From NCBI GenBank assembly GCA_016292095.1, contig JAEFAB010000022.1, positions 1 to 64,000 on the forward strand: a stretch of 64,000 nt of DNA, written 5' to 3'. Each line of letters opens with the position of its first letter. Position 1 is the stretch's first letter. The notes under the pieces were generated by a model. It did no database searches. It saw only the letters and a list, made by a program, of their open reading frames with translations, and had not been told where the DNA came from. This DNA comes from Eubacterium sp. (lineage in GTDB: Bacteria > Bacillota > Clostridia > Lachnospirales > Lachnospiraceae). Of the stretch, positions 30,652 to 40,962 are shown piece after piece. Both the position numbers and the translations under genes were made by a program.

Positions 30652-31238
30652 TATAACATTCCTTTCGTAGACAGAACATCTGTGATTCTGTCATCAATTA
30701 TAGTTGCCTGATCCAAGGCCTTAGCAAATGCTTTATAAATTCCTTCAATCATGTGGTGATTGTTTCCGGATTCCAGCATTTTAATGTGCAGATTCATTCC
30801 CACTGCATAAGTTACAGCATGGAAGAATTCTTTAACCATTTCGGTATCATAATATCCAACACGATCTGTAGTAAAGTCTACATTGAATACAAGGTATGGT
30901 CTGCCTGATAAATCCAACGCACACATTACAAGGGATTCATCCATCGGTAAAATGATAGAGCCATATCTCTTAATGGATTTCTTATCTCCCAACGCCTTGC
31001 GAATGGCAACCCCCAAAGCAATTCCGGTATCCTCAATGGTGTGGTGACAATCCACAATCAAATCTCCGGTCACTTTTACCTTTAAGTCAAACAAGCCATG
31101 CTTCGCAAAGCTGATTAACATGTGATCAAAGAAACCAATTCCGGTACTTACTTCCGCATCGCCTTTTCCGTCTAAATTAATGGAAATTTCAATCTGTGTT
31201 TCGGAAGTATTTCTTTTGCATTCTCCAATTCTGCTCAT
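30651..31238 (-). CDS. hisB: Imidazoleglycerol-phosphate dehydratase
   Basis: GIGFFDHMLISFAKHGLFDL; DCHHTIEDTGIALG. Confidence 0.98.
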   Translation of the reverse strand: MSRIGECKRNTSETQIEISINLDGKGDAEVSTGIGFFDHMLISFAKHGLFDLKVKVTGDLIVDCHHTIEDTGIALGVAIRKALGDKKSIKRYGSIILPMDESLVMCALDLSGRPYLVFNVDFTTDRVGYYDTEMVKEFFHAVTYAVGMNLHIKMLESGNNHHMIEGIYKAFAKALDQATIIDDRITDVLSTKGML

Positions 31239-31260
31239 AAGCCACTCCTTTCGCTATGGA

Positions 31261-32574
31261 TTAATTTACATTTTCGTCATCTTCTTCAAAACGAACTCTA
31301 ATAGAATTTGCGTGTGCTGTCAATCCCTCAGCCTTGGCAAATTTCTGAACATCTTTATTCAACGGTTCCAAAGCTTCTCTTGAGAATGAAATAATACTTG
31401 ATTTCTTGATGAAATCATCAACACTCAATGGGGAGAAGAATTTCGCTGTTCCATTGGTTGGAAGAACGTGGTTCGGACCGGCAAAATAATCGCCTAATGG
31501 TTCAGAACTGTATTCTCCAAGGAAAATTGCTCCCGCATTCTTAATTCTTGTCATAATATCAAACGGATTTGCTGTTACGATTTCCAAGTGTTCTGATGCA
31601 ATTTCATTGGCTGCATCAATCACATCATCCATAGTATCCGTTACTAAAATGTATCCATAATTTTCTAATGATTTTTCCAGGATTTCCTTTCGTTTTAACT
31701 TGGAAACAAACAAATCAACATATTTTGAAACTTCTTCTGCCAGTTTCTGACTGGTTGTAACCAGAATTGCTGAAGCAAGTTCATCATGTTCTGCCTGAGA
31801 AAGTAAATCTGCAGCAACATATCTTGGATTTGCTGTTTCATCCGCAATTACTAAAATTTCACTTGGTCCGGCAATAGAATCAATGCCCACATAACCGAAA
31901 ACAGCCTTCTTAGCCAAAGCAACGAAGATGTTTCCCGGTCCAACGATTTTATCTACTTTCTTAATAGATTCGGTTCCGTAAGCAAGTGCTGCAATTGCCT
32001 GTGCTCCACCGACTTTATAAATCACATCCACACCGGCTTCTTTTGCTGCCACAAGAATAGCAGGATTTACTTTACCGTCTTTTCCCGGAGGGGTAGCCAT
32101 TACCAGTTCATCTACACCGGCAACCTTTGCAGGAATTACATTCATCAATACGGATGAAGATAATGCTGCTTTTCCACCCGGTACATAAACACCGACTCTT
32201 CCGATTGCAGTTACTTTCTGTCCTAAAATAGAACCGTCCGGCTTGGAATCAAACCAGCTGTACTGCTTCTGTTTTTCGTGATATTCCTTAATATTATCTT
32301 TGGAACGACGAATTACATTGATTAATTCTTTATCTTCAATGGTTTCGTATGCTTCCTGAATTTCTTCTTCTGTTACACGAATATTTCCGGCATTAATATC
32401 TGCCTGATCAAATTTCTTTGTGTATTCAAAGATTGCACTGTCGCCGTTTTCTTTTACATTCTTAAGAATTTCGGCTACGGTTTCTTCATACTGTGTATAG
32501 TTGTTTGGACTACGTTTTAATAAATCATCCAGAATATTCTTTTTTGATTCTTCATCTAACTTAATAATTCTCAT
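31261..32574 (-). CDS. hisD: Histidinol dehydrogenase
   Basis: GRVGVYVPGGKA; KIVGPGNIFVALAKK; SEHLEIVT. Confidence 0.98.
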   Translation of the reverse strand: MRIIKLDEESKKNILDDLLKRSPNNYTQYEETVAEILKNVKENGDSAIFEYTKKFDQADINAGNIRVTEEEIQEAYETIEDKELINVIRRSKDNIKEYHEKQKQYSWFDSKPDGSILGQKVTAIGRVGVYVPGGKAALSSSVLMNVIPAKVAGVDELVMATPPGKDGKVNPAILVAAKEAGVDVIYKVGGAQAIAALAYGTESIKKVDKIVGPGNIFVALAKKAVFGYVGIDSIAGPSEILVIADETANPRYVAADLLSQAEHDELASAILVTTSQKLAEEVSKYVDLFVSKLKRKEILEKSLENYGYILVTDTMDDVIDAANEIASEHLEIVTANPFDIMTRIKNAGAIFLGEYSSEPLGDYFAGPNHVLPTNGTAKFFSPLSVDDFIKKSSIISFSREALEPLNKDVQKFAKAEGLTAHANSIRVRFEEDDENVN

Positions 32575-32594
32575 TTTTTCACCTCAAAACCAAT

Positions 32595-33239
32595 TTATTT
32601 TTCTTCAATCTTTGCCTTTAAGTCTGTAATAATCTTTCGGATTCGTTCATCTTCCATCTTCATACTAACCTGATTTACAACCATTCTGGCTGACAATGGA
32701 CAAACTTCTTCCAAAACACCCAAACCGTTTTCTTTCAATGTTGTTCCTGTTTCAACAATATCCACGATTACTTCGGAAAGTCCAACGATTGGCGCCAATT
32801 CTACCGAACCGTTTAATTTAATCATTTCAACAGTCTGATGCTTTTTGTTATAGAAATAATCTTTGGCAATCTTCGGATACTTGGAAGCAACACGAATCAT
32901 TTCATGGTTCTTCAATAATTCTCTGGCAGATTCCGGACCGCATACACACATTCTGCACTTTCCAAAACCTAAATCCAATACTTCATATAACTTTCTGTCT
33001 TCTTCCAAAATCGTATCTTTTCCGACAATACCGATATCCGCCGCACCGTATTCCACGTAAGTAGGAACATCACTGGCCTTTGCCAAAAAGAACTTTAATT
33101 TTAATTCTTCATTGACGAAAATCAGTTTTCTTGTTTTTTCGTCTTTCATTTCTTCACATTCAATGCCGATTTCTTCAAACATTTTCATTGCAGTCTTTGC
33201 AAGTCTTCCTTTTGCTAACGCAAATGTTAAATATCTCAT
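32595..33239 (-). CDS. hisG: ATP phosphoribosyltransferase catalytic subunit, short form
   Basis: [46 protein letters not shown]; 214 aa HisZ-dependent form. Confidence 0.97.
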   Translation of the reverse strand: MRYLTFALAKGRLAKTAMKMFEEIGIECEEMKDEKTRKLIFVNEELKLKFFLAKASDVPTYVEYGAADIGIVGKDTILEEDRKLYEVLDLGFGKCRMCVCGPESARELLKNHEMIRVASKYPKIAKDYFYNKKHQTVEMIKLNGSVELAPIVGLSEVIVDIVETGTTLKENGLGVLEEVCPLSARMVVNQVSMKMEDERIRKIITDLKAKIEEK

Positions 33240-33280
33240 TTTATTCTCCTCATTCTATATTGCAGAATTCTGACTGTTTC

Positions 33281-34486
33281 TTAAATTTCTGTTGCACCGT
33301 CTTTGGATACATAAGTAACAACGGATGCACCATCTTCTTTCTTGGCCTTTACATAGGTTTCAATGGAAATATCTTCCTTCTTTGAAATCAATTCCGTATT
33401 AATTCCCTGATTTCTGTAATCCGTAGCAAGCTGTAATGCATATTTTCTGAATTCCGGTTCATAAACAACAACACGGAAAGAGTAATCATAGTTCTTACGA
33501 TTATCTTCCGAAGCAAGGGCAATCATAATCTGATCCATGTAAACTGCAAATCCAATAGCTGCAGCTTCTTTGCCAAACTGTCCTAAAAGTTTATCGTAAC
33601 GACCACCGGTTACAATATGATTTCCGGAACCATAAGTATATCCTTTGAAAATAATTCCTGTATAGTACTTGTAGTTGCTAACCATTCCCAAGTCAAAACT
33701 GATATATTTTGCAACACCGTAATCATCTAAAATGGAATACAGTTCTTCCAAACGTTCAATAGCTTTCAATGCAGTTTCATTGGAAGTCAGTTTCTTTGCT
33801 GTATCCAAAACATCTACGGAACCGAACAATGCAGGAAGTTTCAGCAATGCTTCTTTCGCTTCTCCCTTTACGCCATGTTCATCCAATAATTCTTCTACAC
33901 CAAAGTTATTCTTATTTTCAATACGGATTCTTAATTCTTCTTCCGCTTCTTCATCTAAACCGCAATCCTGTAAGAGTCCCTTATAAAAATCAGCATGGCC
34001 GATTTCCACTAAGTATTCTTTTAAACCGGCTGCTTTTAAAGCTTCTGAAACCAAAGCAATCATTTCAGCATCCGCTTCCACAGAATCATCATTAATCTGC
34101 TCACAGCCAAGCTGAGTGATTTCTTTCAATTTTCCCTGTAATTCAGAATTGTTAATATAAGTATTAGCGTTATAACAAAGTTTAACCGGTGTATCTACAT
34201 CCATATAATACTTTGCAACCATTCTGGCAATGGAAGGAGTCATATCCGGTCTTAAAACCAGTGTATTTCCTTCTCTGTCAAAGAACTTATATAAGTCCTT
34301 TGATGCTACAGAACCTCTTTCTTTACTGAATATATCAAAAAATTCAAAAGTAGGTGTCTGAATGTTATGATAGCCAAAACGATTAAACACCTCATTGATC
34401 TTATTTTCCAAACTTAATTTTACGGAACATTCTTTTCCGTACACGTCTCTTACTCCTTCAGGAGTATGTAATAATACTTTGCTCAT
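33281..34486 (-). CDS. hisZ: ATP phosphoribosyltransferase regulatory subunit HisZ
   Basis: HisRS-like class II core (LRPDMTPSIARMVA, GGRYDKLLGQFG) next to short hisG. Confidence 0.92.
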   Translation of the reverse strand: MSKVLLHTPEGVRDVYGKECSVKLSLENKINEVFNRFGYHNIQTPTFEFFDIFSKERGSVASKDLYKFFDREGNTLVLRPDMTPSIARMVAKYYMDVDTPVKLCYNANTYINNSELQGKLKEITQLGCEQINDDSVEADAEMIALVSEALKAAGLKEYLVEIGHADFYKGLLQDCGLDEEAEEELRIRIENKNNFGVEELLDEHGVKGEAKEALLKLPALFGSVDVLDTAKKLTSNETALKAIERLEELYSILDDYGVAKYISFDLGMVSNYKYYTGIIFKGYTYGSGNHIVTGGRYDKLLGQFGKEAAAIGFAVYMDQIMIALASEDNRKNYDYSFRVVVYEPEFRKYALQLATDYRNQGINTELISKKEDISIETYVKAKKEDGASVVTYVSKDGATEI

Positions 34487-34552
34487 TTGATACCTCTTTC
34501 GCTTTATTGCATTAAAGTGCTAATTTGTTACCTTGTTAGCAAGTTGAAATAG

Positions 34553-34581
34553 AGTATATACTAGATTCCTTAAAAAGTCAA
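34553..34581 (-). promoter_or_regulatory. Predicted sigma-A promoter of the his operon
   Basis: Minus strand TTGACT-17 bp-TATACT (-35 at 34581-34576, -10 at 34558-34553). Confidence 0.65.
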
Positions 34582-34590
34582 ATCTTTCTT

Positions 34591-35124
34591 TTACTCTCTT
34601 TTTTTCAAGTCAAGTTGTACTCCTTCCAGATAATGAATCAATGCACCCGGGGCAGATTTCATCAGAAAGCTTTTATCGATTTCTTCATATGTAAAGCTCT
34701 TTCTTCCTCCCGAAATGCTTCGTTCATAAAATCGCTTAATATCTGCAAAAGGAATATAGTAGGTTTCATTCAGTTTAGAATAAAACAACAGAATAAAGGC
34801 GATGCCTCCCTGCTTTTCAAAATCTTCCATAAACTGAATCTGATGCTCATGAATATTCATCATCGGAAACGTGGTTGTGGCGCATTCCTTCGCATCAAAG
34901 CAAACAGGGATACCCTGAACCGCACCGATATAATCCACCGTACTCTGCTTTTCAAAGTAAGCCAGCGTAATATGTCTGGTAGACTGATCGATTTTTACAG
35001 GTGTAATAGGGGTAGGAATTTTCTGAATCAATGCCAGACCTTTTTCCCTGTAATTATCATTTGTCATATTAACCATTTCTTCGAGAACTGAACCACGCAA
35101 TCCTCTGGAATTCCATGTACCCAT
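34591..35124 (-). CDS. recU: Holliday junction resolvase RecU
   Basis: NSRGLRGSVLEEMVNMTN; STVDYIGAVQGIPVCFDAKECA; MNIHEHQIQFMEDFEKQGGIAFIL. Confidence 0.95.
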   Translation of the reverse strand: MGTWNSRGLRGSVLEEMVNMTNDNYREKGLALIQKIPTPITPVKIDQSTRHITLAYFEKQSTVDYIGAVQGIPVCFDAKECATTTFPMMNIHEHQIQFMEDFEKQGGIAFILLFYSKLNETYYIPFADIKRFYERSISGGRKSFTYEEIDKSFLMKSAPGALIHYLEGVQLDLKKRE

Positions 35125-35127
35125 AAT

Positions 35128-36096
35128 CTATCCTTTAATCTCTTTTCCCAAAACCTTTGAAAAAGTCTTCGGGACTTCTGCTGTAATTTCTTTATCCGCC
35201 AATTGTTCAAACCCTTCCGGCATTTCACCGAAACACAATTTCCATGCGTGAAGCATCTGATCCTGAATTCCAAATCGTTCTTTATACTTCTGGTTAACCT
35301 TTTTCGTTCCGTATTTAAAATCTCCGATAATCGGATGTCCTACCGATGCCAGGTGTGCACGAATCTGATGGGTTTTTCCGGTAATTAACTTTACTTTTAA
35401 TAAGCTTACTTCCTCTGAAACCTCCAAGGGTTCGTATTCCGTTTCAATATAGGTTCCTTCTTCGGATTTTTTGGAAATTGTTACTTTATTGGTCTTTTCA
35501 TCTTTCTTCAGATATCCGGTGATTTTCACCTTTTCTTTCACAGAGCCTTCTACCAGAGCCAGATAATACTTATCCATCGTTCTGTTTTTAAACATTTCCG
35601 AAAGAACCTGTAATCCCAACAAAGATTTTCCTGCCACCAACAGGCCACTGGTATTGCGATCCAATCGGTTGCAAACAGAAGGCTTAAAAGTGGATAATTC
35701 CTCTTTCTTCAATACACCTTCCTGAATCAAATAAGAAATAATATATTCATTGGCCGATACATCTGAGTCAGATGCCTTCTGACTTAGCATTCCGGAAGGT
35801 TTATTAATCATTAGAACGTTCTCGTCCTCATAAACCACTTGAAGCGGGATTGCTTCCGGCAGTTCCAGTGTCTGAATCCCCCGAAACTTAGCAATGGTTT
35901 CATCTGCCATAAAGATTTTAACCACATCACCCTGACTGAGTTTCTCCTTTCCGTCAGACTTTTTTCCGTTTAATGTAATATTTTTCTTTCGAAGCATTTT
36001 ATAAAGAAAACCCATTCCTGCTTCTTTAAAATATTTTGCCAGAAATTTATCAAAACGTTGTCCGGCTTCATTGGCACCGATTTCTATCTGTTGCAT
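35128..36096 (-). CDS. RluA-family pseudouridine synthase
   Basis: VCNRLDRNTSGLLVAGKS (HRLDxxTSG-type), KTHQIRAHLASVGHPIIGD. Confidence 0.93.
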   Translation of the reverse strand: MQQIEIGANEAGQRFDKFLAKYFKEAGMGFLYKMLRKKNITLNGKKSDGKEKLSQGDVVKIFMADETIAKFRGIQTLELPEAIPLQVVYEDENVLMINKPSGMLSQKASDSDVSANEYIISYLIQEGVLKKEELSTFKPSVCNRLDRNTSGLLVAGKSLLGLQVLSEMFKNRTMDKYYLALVEGSVKEKVKITGYLKKDEKTNKVTISKKSEEGTYIETEYEPLEVSEEVSLLKVKLITGKTHQIRAHLASVGHPIIGDFKYGTKKVNQKYKERFGIQDQMLHAWKLCFGEMPEGFEQLADKEITAEVPKTFSKVLGKEIKG

Positions 36097-36824
36097 TTTA
36101 ACTCCTCAATTTCCGATTCCGTAAGCGGTCGATATGCTCCCTTTTCCAATGTTTCATCCAAAACCAAAGATCCCATGGAAATTCGTTTCAGGTAGGTTAC
36201 CGTCAATCCAATGGAACGAAACATTCTCTTTACCTGATGGTACTTTCCTTCGGTAATGGTAATGTAAGCCTTATCATTTCCTTCTAGGATTTCAAGGGTT
36301 GCCGGTTTCGTCAGCTTATCCTCACCGATATCCACACCCTTTTGAAAATGTTCCGCATCTTCTTTTGTTAACACCCCATCCAGTTCCACATAATACTTTT
36401 TATCCACATGTTTCCTTGGAGACAATAACTCATGGGACAAAATCCCGTCATTGGTAATCAACAAAAGGCCTTCCGTATCTTTATCCAGACGTCCCACCGG
36501 AAACAATCCCTCTTTTGGTGTAACGTCCAGCAAATCCAACACTGTCTCACAATGATCGTCTTTCACGGCACTTAAATACCCTGCCGGTTTATGAAGCATA
36601 TAATAGTAAAACTTACTGTATTCCAGATTAATCCCCTGAAATTCTATTATATCATTTTCTTCATCCACATGATACTCCGGCTTTTTCAAAATTTCGCCGT
36701 TAATCTTCACTTTTCCTTTTTTGATATATTCTTTTACCTGACTGCGGGAACCAATCCCCATAGCCGTCAAATATTTATCTAATCTCATACTATGAATCTT
36801 CTTTCTCAAGTCGTAAACCCACAA
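36084..36824 (-). CDS. RsuA-family pseudouridine synthase
   Basis: S4 domain (MRLDKYLTAMGIGSRSQVKEYI), FPVGRLDKDTEGLLLITNDG, GKYHQVKRMFRSIG. Confidence 0.92.
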   Translation of the reverse strand: MWVYDLRKKIHSMRLDKYLTAMGIGSRSQVKEYIKKGKVKINGEILKKPEYHVDEENDIIEFQGINLEYSKFYYYMLHKPAGYLSAVKDDHCETVLDLLDVTPKEGLFPVGRLDKDTEGLLLITNDGILSHELLSPRKHVDKKYYVELDGVLTKEDAEHFQKGVDIGEDKLTKPATLEILEGNDKAYITITEGKYHQVKRMFRSIGLTVTYLKRISMGSLVLDETLEKGAYRPLTESEIEELKCNR

Positions 36825-36902
36825 ATCATTTTACCATAACCCTGTAGGAATTTACAGTAAAAAACACTCGATAGCATTGCTACAGAGTGTTCTTACTTTT
36901 CT

Positions 36903-38168
36903 TTATTTTACTTTTACCTTTGTCGCTTTGGACCATTTTGACAGAAAAAGTTTTCCATTGTAGTTCTGAGTATTTCTAACACGAACAAATAATGTCTTTT
37001 TCCCTTTTATTTTCTTTGAAGAAACTGTGACGGATGTTTTAGTCATTGTCTTTTCTACAAGAACTTTCTTAAATTTCTTTGATGCGGAAACCTGAACAAT
37101 ATATCCCGCTGAACCACCAACTTTTTTGATGGACACTTTCATTGTTTTCGCTTTCTTCTTTGTAGCTTTTGTGATTTTTGATGGAGTAACCAGAATCTTT
37201 CCAAAGTGAATCTTTGCTTTAATTAGATTTTCGTTACTATCACCAACTTGGATTTTTGTCCAGCTTTCTTTTGTTCCTCCATAATAAACATCTGTAAGAC
37301 TGTCACAATATTCAAATACACTAAAAGAAATTGATTTCAATCCTTCCGGAAGAGAAATACTCTTTAATTTAGAACAATTTTTAAATGCATTATATCTAAT
37401 ATCTGTAACCTTTGCCGGAATTACAATACTGGTAATCGGAGTTTCCTGGAATAAGCAGGTTCCGATGATTGTAACTTTGCTGCCAATGATTACTTTATTC
37501 AATTTATCGCATCCTCTAAAAACAGGTATCGCTGCTCCATCACATTTAACTGCATTGTAATACACAGTTTCCAATGATTTACAATCTTCAAATGCTGAAA
37601 ATTTAAGTTCTGTAATGTTTTCTGGGATTGTAACACTTTTCAGAGAAGTACCTCTAAAAGCATTGTATCCAATTGATGTTACTGATTTCGGAATTGTTAC
37701 ACTTTTAATCGGGAGGTCCTGAAATAAACTGCCACCGATTGTTTCAACTTTATTTCCAATGGTTACTGTCGTCAAATTATCACAATCTCTAAAGATACGT
37801 GTAGCATTTCCATCACACTTAATTGCATTATAATTCACCTTCGTTAATGCAGAACAATTATAGAAACAATTCCAGTCCAGTTTCGTAATTCCTTCAGGAA
37901 TTGTAAGTGTTTGAAGGGTTGAATTATTTTTAAAAGCTTCAGGACAGATGCCTGTTACCTTTTTAGATCCTAAGGAAGAAGGAATTGTGACTGTTTTTTC
38001 TTTTCCGTTATATTTCACAATTTCAGCGGTTCCTTCGCCATTCAATACATATTCATAATTTCCTGAAACTAAATTTGCAGCCTTAATCTGAAGTGGCATC
38101 AATGTACTTCCGGAAATAATCAAAGCTACTACCATAATCATTGAACATACTTGTTTAAAATTTTTCAT
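36903..38168 (-). CDS. BspA-like LRR surface protein with Lys-rich FN3-like C-terminal module
   Basis: Signal peptide; LRR_5 repeats (VTSIGYNAFRGTSLKSVTIPENITEL); C-term VQVSASKKFKKVLVEKTMTKTSVTVSSKKIKGKKTLFVRVRNTQNYNGK. Confidence 0.8.
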   Translation of the reverse strand: MKNFKQVCSMIMVVALIISGSTLMPLQIKAANLVSGNYEYVLNGEGTAEIVKYNGKEKTVTIPSSLGSKKVTGICPEAFKNNSTLQTLTIPEGITKLDWNCFYNCSALTKVNYNAIKCDGNATRIFRDCDNLTTVTIGNKVETIGGSLFQDLPIKSVTIPKSVTSIGYNAFRGTSLKSVTIPENITELKFSAFEDCKSLETVYYNAVKCDGAAIPVFRGCDKLNKVIIGSKVTIIGTCLFQETPITSIVIPAKVTDIRYNAFKNCSKLKSISLPEGLKSISFSVFEYCDSLTDVYYGGTKESWTKIQVGDSNENLIKAKIHFGKILVTPSKITKATKKKAKTMKVSIKKVGGSAGYIVQVSASKKFKKVLVEKTMTKTSVTVSSKKIKGKKTLFVRVRNTQNYNGKLFLSKWSKATKVKVK

Positions 38169-38235
38169 GCTCTTCTCCTTTTTTTATACTTTTGTCCTGA
38201 GTAAGTATACACAAATTCTTCGCTTTATGCAAACA

Positions 38236-38655
38236 TTACTGTAATGATTCATATAATTTTTTTATGGTTGCCTTCTGTTCCGGAGTCAGTTTTACCTTTG
38301 GTGAATTGTCATCGCAGGTATTTCTGTTTTCAACGATTAATACCGTAGAACCTTTCTCCGGTGTATGTGTATGGAATGTTCCTTTTTTCACATTATAAAG
38401 CTTCAATGGTTCCAGCTTTACTGCTTCGATTTCTCCAATGGTATCGCCCTGTCCTCCTAAGAACAAAGTAAATTCCCCGGCAAGAAGAACGAACACTTCA
38501 TCAGACTCATCATGCTTTTGCATATCTTTCAGTTGATCCACTTCCAGTTCCTCACAATAACGAAGTTCCGCAACTCTCCAACTTTCAAAATCAATTAAAG
38601 GTAAATATCCTTCTCCGTTGTAGCTTGTCACTTCCAAATGCTTCTGATCAATCAT
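38236..38655 (-). CDS. Cupin-fold protein
   Basis: HDESDEVFVLLAGEFTLFLGG ... KGTFHTHTPEKGSTVLIVEN. Confidence 0.6.
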   Translation of the reverse strand: MIDQKHLEVTSYNGEGYLPLIDFESWRVAELRYCEELEVDQLKDMQKHDESDEVFVLLAGEFTLFLGGQGDTIGEIEAVKLEPLKLYNVKKGTFHTHTPEKGSTVLIVENRNTCDDNSPKVKLTPEQKATIKKLYESLQ

Positions 38656-38657
38656 GA

Positions 38658-39038
38658 TTACACCTCTGCGATTACTTCTACTTCACAAAGCACATTCTTA
38701 GGAAGAGTCTTTACTGCAACACAGCTTCTTGCAGGCTTTTCTGTAAAGTACTTTCCGTAAATTTCATTAAACGCTGCAAAGTCTCCCATATCATCAAGGA
38801 AGCAAACTGTTTTGACAACTTTCTCATAAGAAGAACCTGCTTCTTCCAATAAAGCGCCCAGATTTTTCATTACCTGTTCTGTCTGTTCTTCAATTGTAGT
38901 TCCTACCACTTCTCCTGTTGCAGGATCTAATGCAATCTGTCCTGCTGAGAACAAAAGATTTCCTGTAATAATTCCCTGTGAATATGGTCCAATGGCAGCA
39001 GGTGCCTTATTTGTACTGATTTTTTTCATTTTATTCAT
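38658..39038 (-). CDS. ridA: RidA family reactive intermediate deaminase
   Basis: [47 protein letters not shown]. Confidence 0.96.
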   Translation of the reverse strand: MNKMKKISTNKAPAAIGPYSQGIITGNLLFSAGQIALDPATGEVVGTTIEEQTEQVMKNLGALLEEAGSSYEKVVKTVCFLDDMGDFAAFNEIYGKYFTEKPARSCVAVKTLPKNVLCEVEVIAEV

Positions 39039-39048
39039 CCTCCTGAAT

Positions 39049-40962
39049 TTAATTTCCTGTCTGTAATCGGTAATATGTACCTTTCGCTTCCATCAATTCC
39101 TGATGACTTCCACGCTCTATTATTCTACCCTGTTCTAATACCATAATGCAATCACTATTTTTAATTGTAGACAATCTATGGGCGATAACAAAAGTCGTAC
39201 GTCCCTTCATTAAAGAGTCCATTCCTTCCTGAACCATACGTTCGGTTCTTGTATCAATGGAAGATGTGGCTTCATCCAAAATCAATGCCGGCGGATTTGC
39301 AACCGCAGCTCTGGCAATGGATAAGAGCTGTCTCTGGCCCTGACTTAAGTTTCCGCCATCTCCGGTAAGCATAGTATTGTAACCATCCGGCAATCTTCGG
39401 ATAAAGCTGTCGGCATTGGCAAGTTTTGCCGCTGCAATAACTTCTTCGTCTGTTGCCTCCAGATTACCGTAACGGATATTTTCCATTACTGTAGCACTGA
39501 ATAAATGAGTATCCTGTAATACCATTCCGAGAGATTTTCTCAAATCTGCTTTTTTAATTTTATTAATATTAATTCCGTCATATCGGATTTTACCATCCTG
39601 AATATCATAGAACCGGTTAATCAAATTGGTGATTGTTGTTTTGCCGGCTCCTGTTGAACCAACAAAGGCAATCTTCTCTCCCGGCTTTGCATACATTTTC
39701 ACATCATGAAGAACAATCTTTTCATCGTCGTATCCGAAGTCCACTCCGTTAAAGACAATTTCACCTTTCATTTCCACATAAGTAGTTTCTCCGGTTTCCT
39801 TATGGAAGTGTTTCCAAGCCCACATTCCTGTTCGCTCCTGACATTCAACAATTCGTCCGCCTTCTTTTTTCGCACGAACCAATGTTACATATCCGTCATC
39901 CACTTCCGGTTCTTCATCCAACAATTTGAAAATACGTTCTCCGCCGGCAATAGCCATAACAATACTATTAATCTGCATTGTAATCTGATTAATCGGCTGT
40001 GAGAACTGTTTATTAAATGTCAGGAAACTGATTAATGAACCTGCAGTCATGGAAAATCCCAATGGGTGTGCAATGGCAAGAACTGCTCCTACACAGGCAC
40101 AAAGTACATAACTGACATTTCCCAACTGTGCGTTGGTTGGTGCTAAAACATTGGCAAATTTATTAGCGTTGTTTGCTGACTGGAACAATAAATCATTTAA
40201 TTCATTGAATTCTTCCACCGCTTCATCTTCATGACAGAAAACTTTCACGACTTTCTGACCGGTAATCATTTCCTGAATATAACCGTTCACCGCCCCCAAA
40301 TCCTTCTGCTGAGCCACAAAGAATTTTCCGGATAATTTCGTTAATTTTGCCGAAGCAAACATTACAACACCAATCATTCCCAAGGAAATCAAAGTCAATG
40401 GAACACTCAGGAAGAACATGGAAAACAGTACACTACATACAGTAATCAAACTGTTAATCATCTGTGGCATGGACTGACTGATCATCTGTCTCAAGGTGTC
40501 AATATCATTGGTGAACATGGACATAATATCGCCATGGCTGTGAGTATCAAAGTATTTTACCGGAAGACTTTGCATATGATTGAACATTTCGTTTCTTAAT
40601 TCTTTTAAAGTCCCCTGTGTAACAAAAACCATAACCTCTGCCTGAACTAATGCAGCAAGAATTCCCAATCCGTAAAAGCAGGCCACTCTGATCATTGCAC
40701 CGGCTAAATCCGCAAAAGTTTTTTCGTGTTCCAGAATTCCTTTAATATAAACATCTACCAAATCTTTTGTAAACCAGGTTCCCTGAACATTGGAAAATAC
40801 ACTGACAAAGATACAAATCAGAACGATAATCAACTGAACGGCATAGTGTTTCCCCATAAAGGCCAACAGTCTTCCCAATGTCACAAAAGGATTTTCAACC
40901 TTCGGTCTCGGTCCTCTTGCGCCACCGCGCATTCCTTTAAATTCTCTTACTTTTTCTGCCAT
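39049..40962 (-). CDS. ABC exporter, TMD-NBD fusion (MdlB-like)
   Basis: [51 protein letters not shown]. Confidence 0.95.
   Translation of the reverse strand: MAEKVREFKGMRGGARGPRPKVENPFVTLGRLLAFMGKHYAVQLIIVLICIFVSVFSNVQGTWFTKDLVDVYIKGILEHEKTFADLAGAMIRVACFYGLGILAALVQAEVMVFVTQGTLKELRNEMFNHMQSLPVKYFDTHSHGDIMSMFTNDIDTLRQMISQSMPQMINSLITVCSVLFSMFFLSVPLTLISLGMIGVVMFASAKLTKLSGKFFVAQQKDLGAVNGYIQEMITGQKVVKVFCHEDEAVEEFNELNDLLFQSANNANKFANVLAPTNAQLGNVSYVLCACVGAVLAIAHPLGFSMTAGSLISFLTFNKQFSQPINQITMQINSIVMAIAGGERIFKLLDEEPEVDDGYVTLVRAKKEGGRIVECQERTGMWAWKHFHKETGETTYVEMKGEIVFNGVDFGYDDEKIVLHDVKMYAKPGEKIAFVGSTGAGKTTITNLINRFYDIQDGKIRYDGININKIKKADLRKSLGMVLQDTHLFSATVMENIRYGNLEATDEEVIAAAKLANADSFIRRLPDGYNTMLTGDGGNLSQGQRQLLSIARAAVANPPALILDEATSSIDTRTERMVQEGMDSLMKGRTTFVIAHRLSTIKNSDCIMVLEQGRIIERGSHQELMEAKGTYYRLQTGN

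Noticed and set aside
34487-34590. T-box or His attenuator upstream of hisZ
   Set aside because: No GGTGG/ACCGCG T-box core, His-codon run or terminator/antiterminator seen; only a sigma-A promoter is supported.
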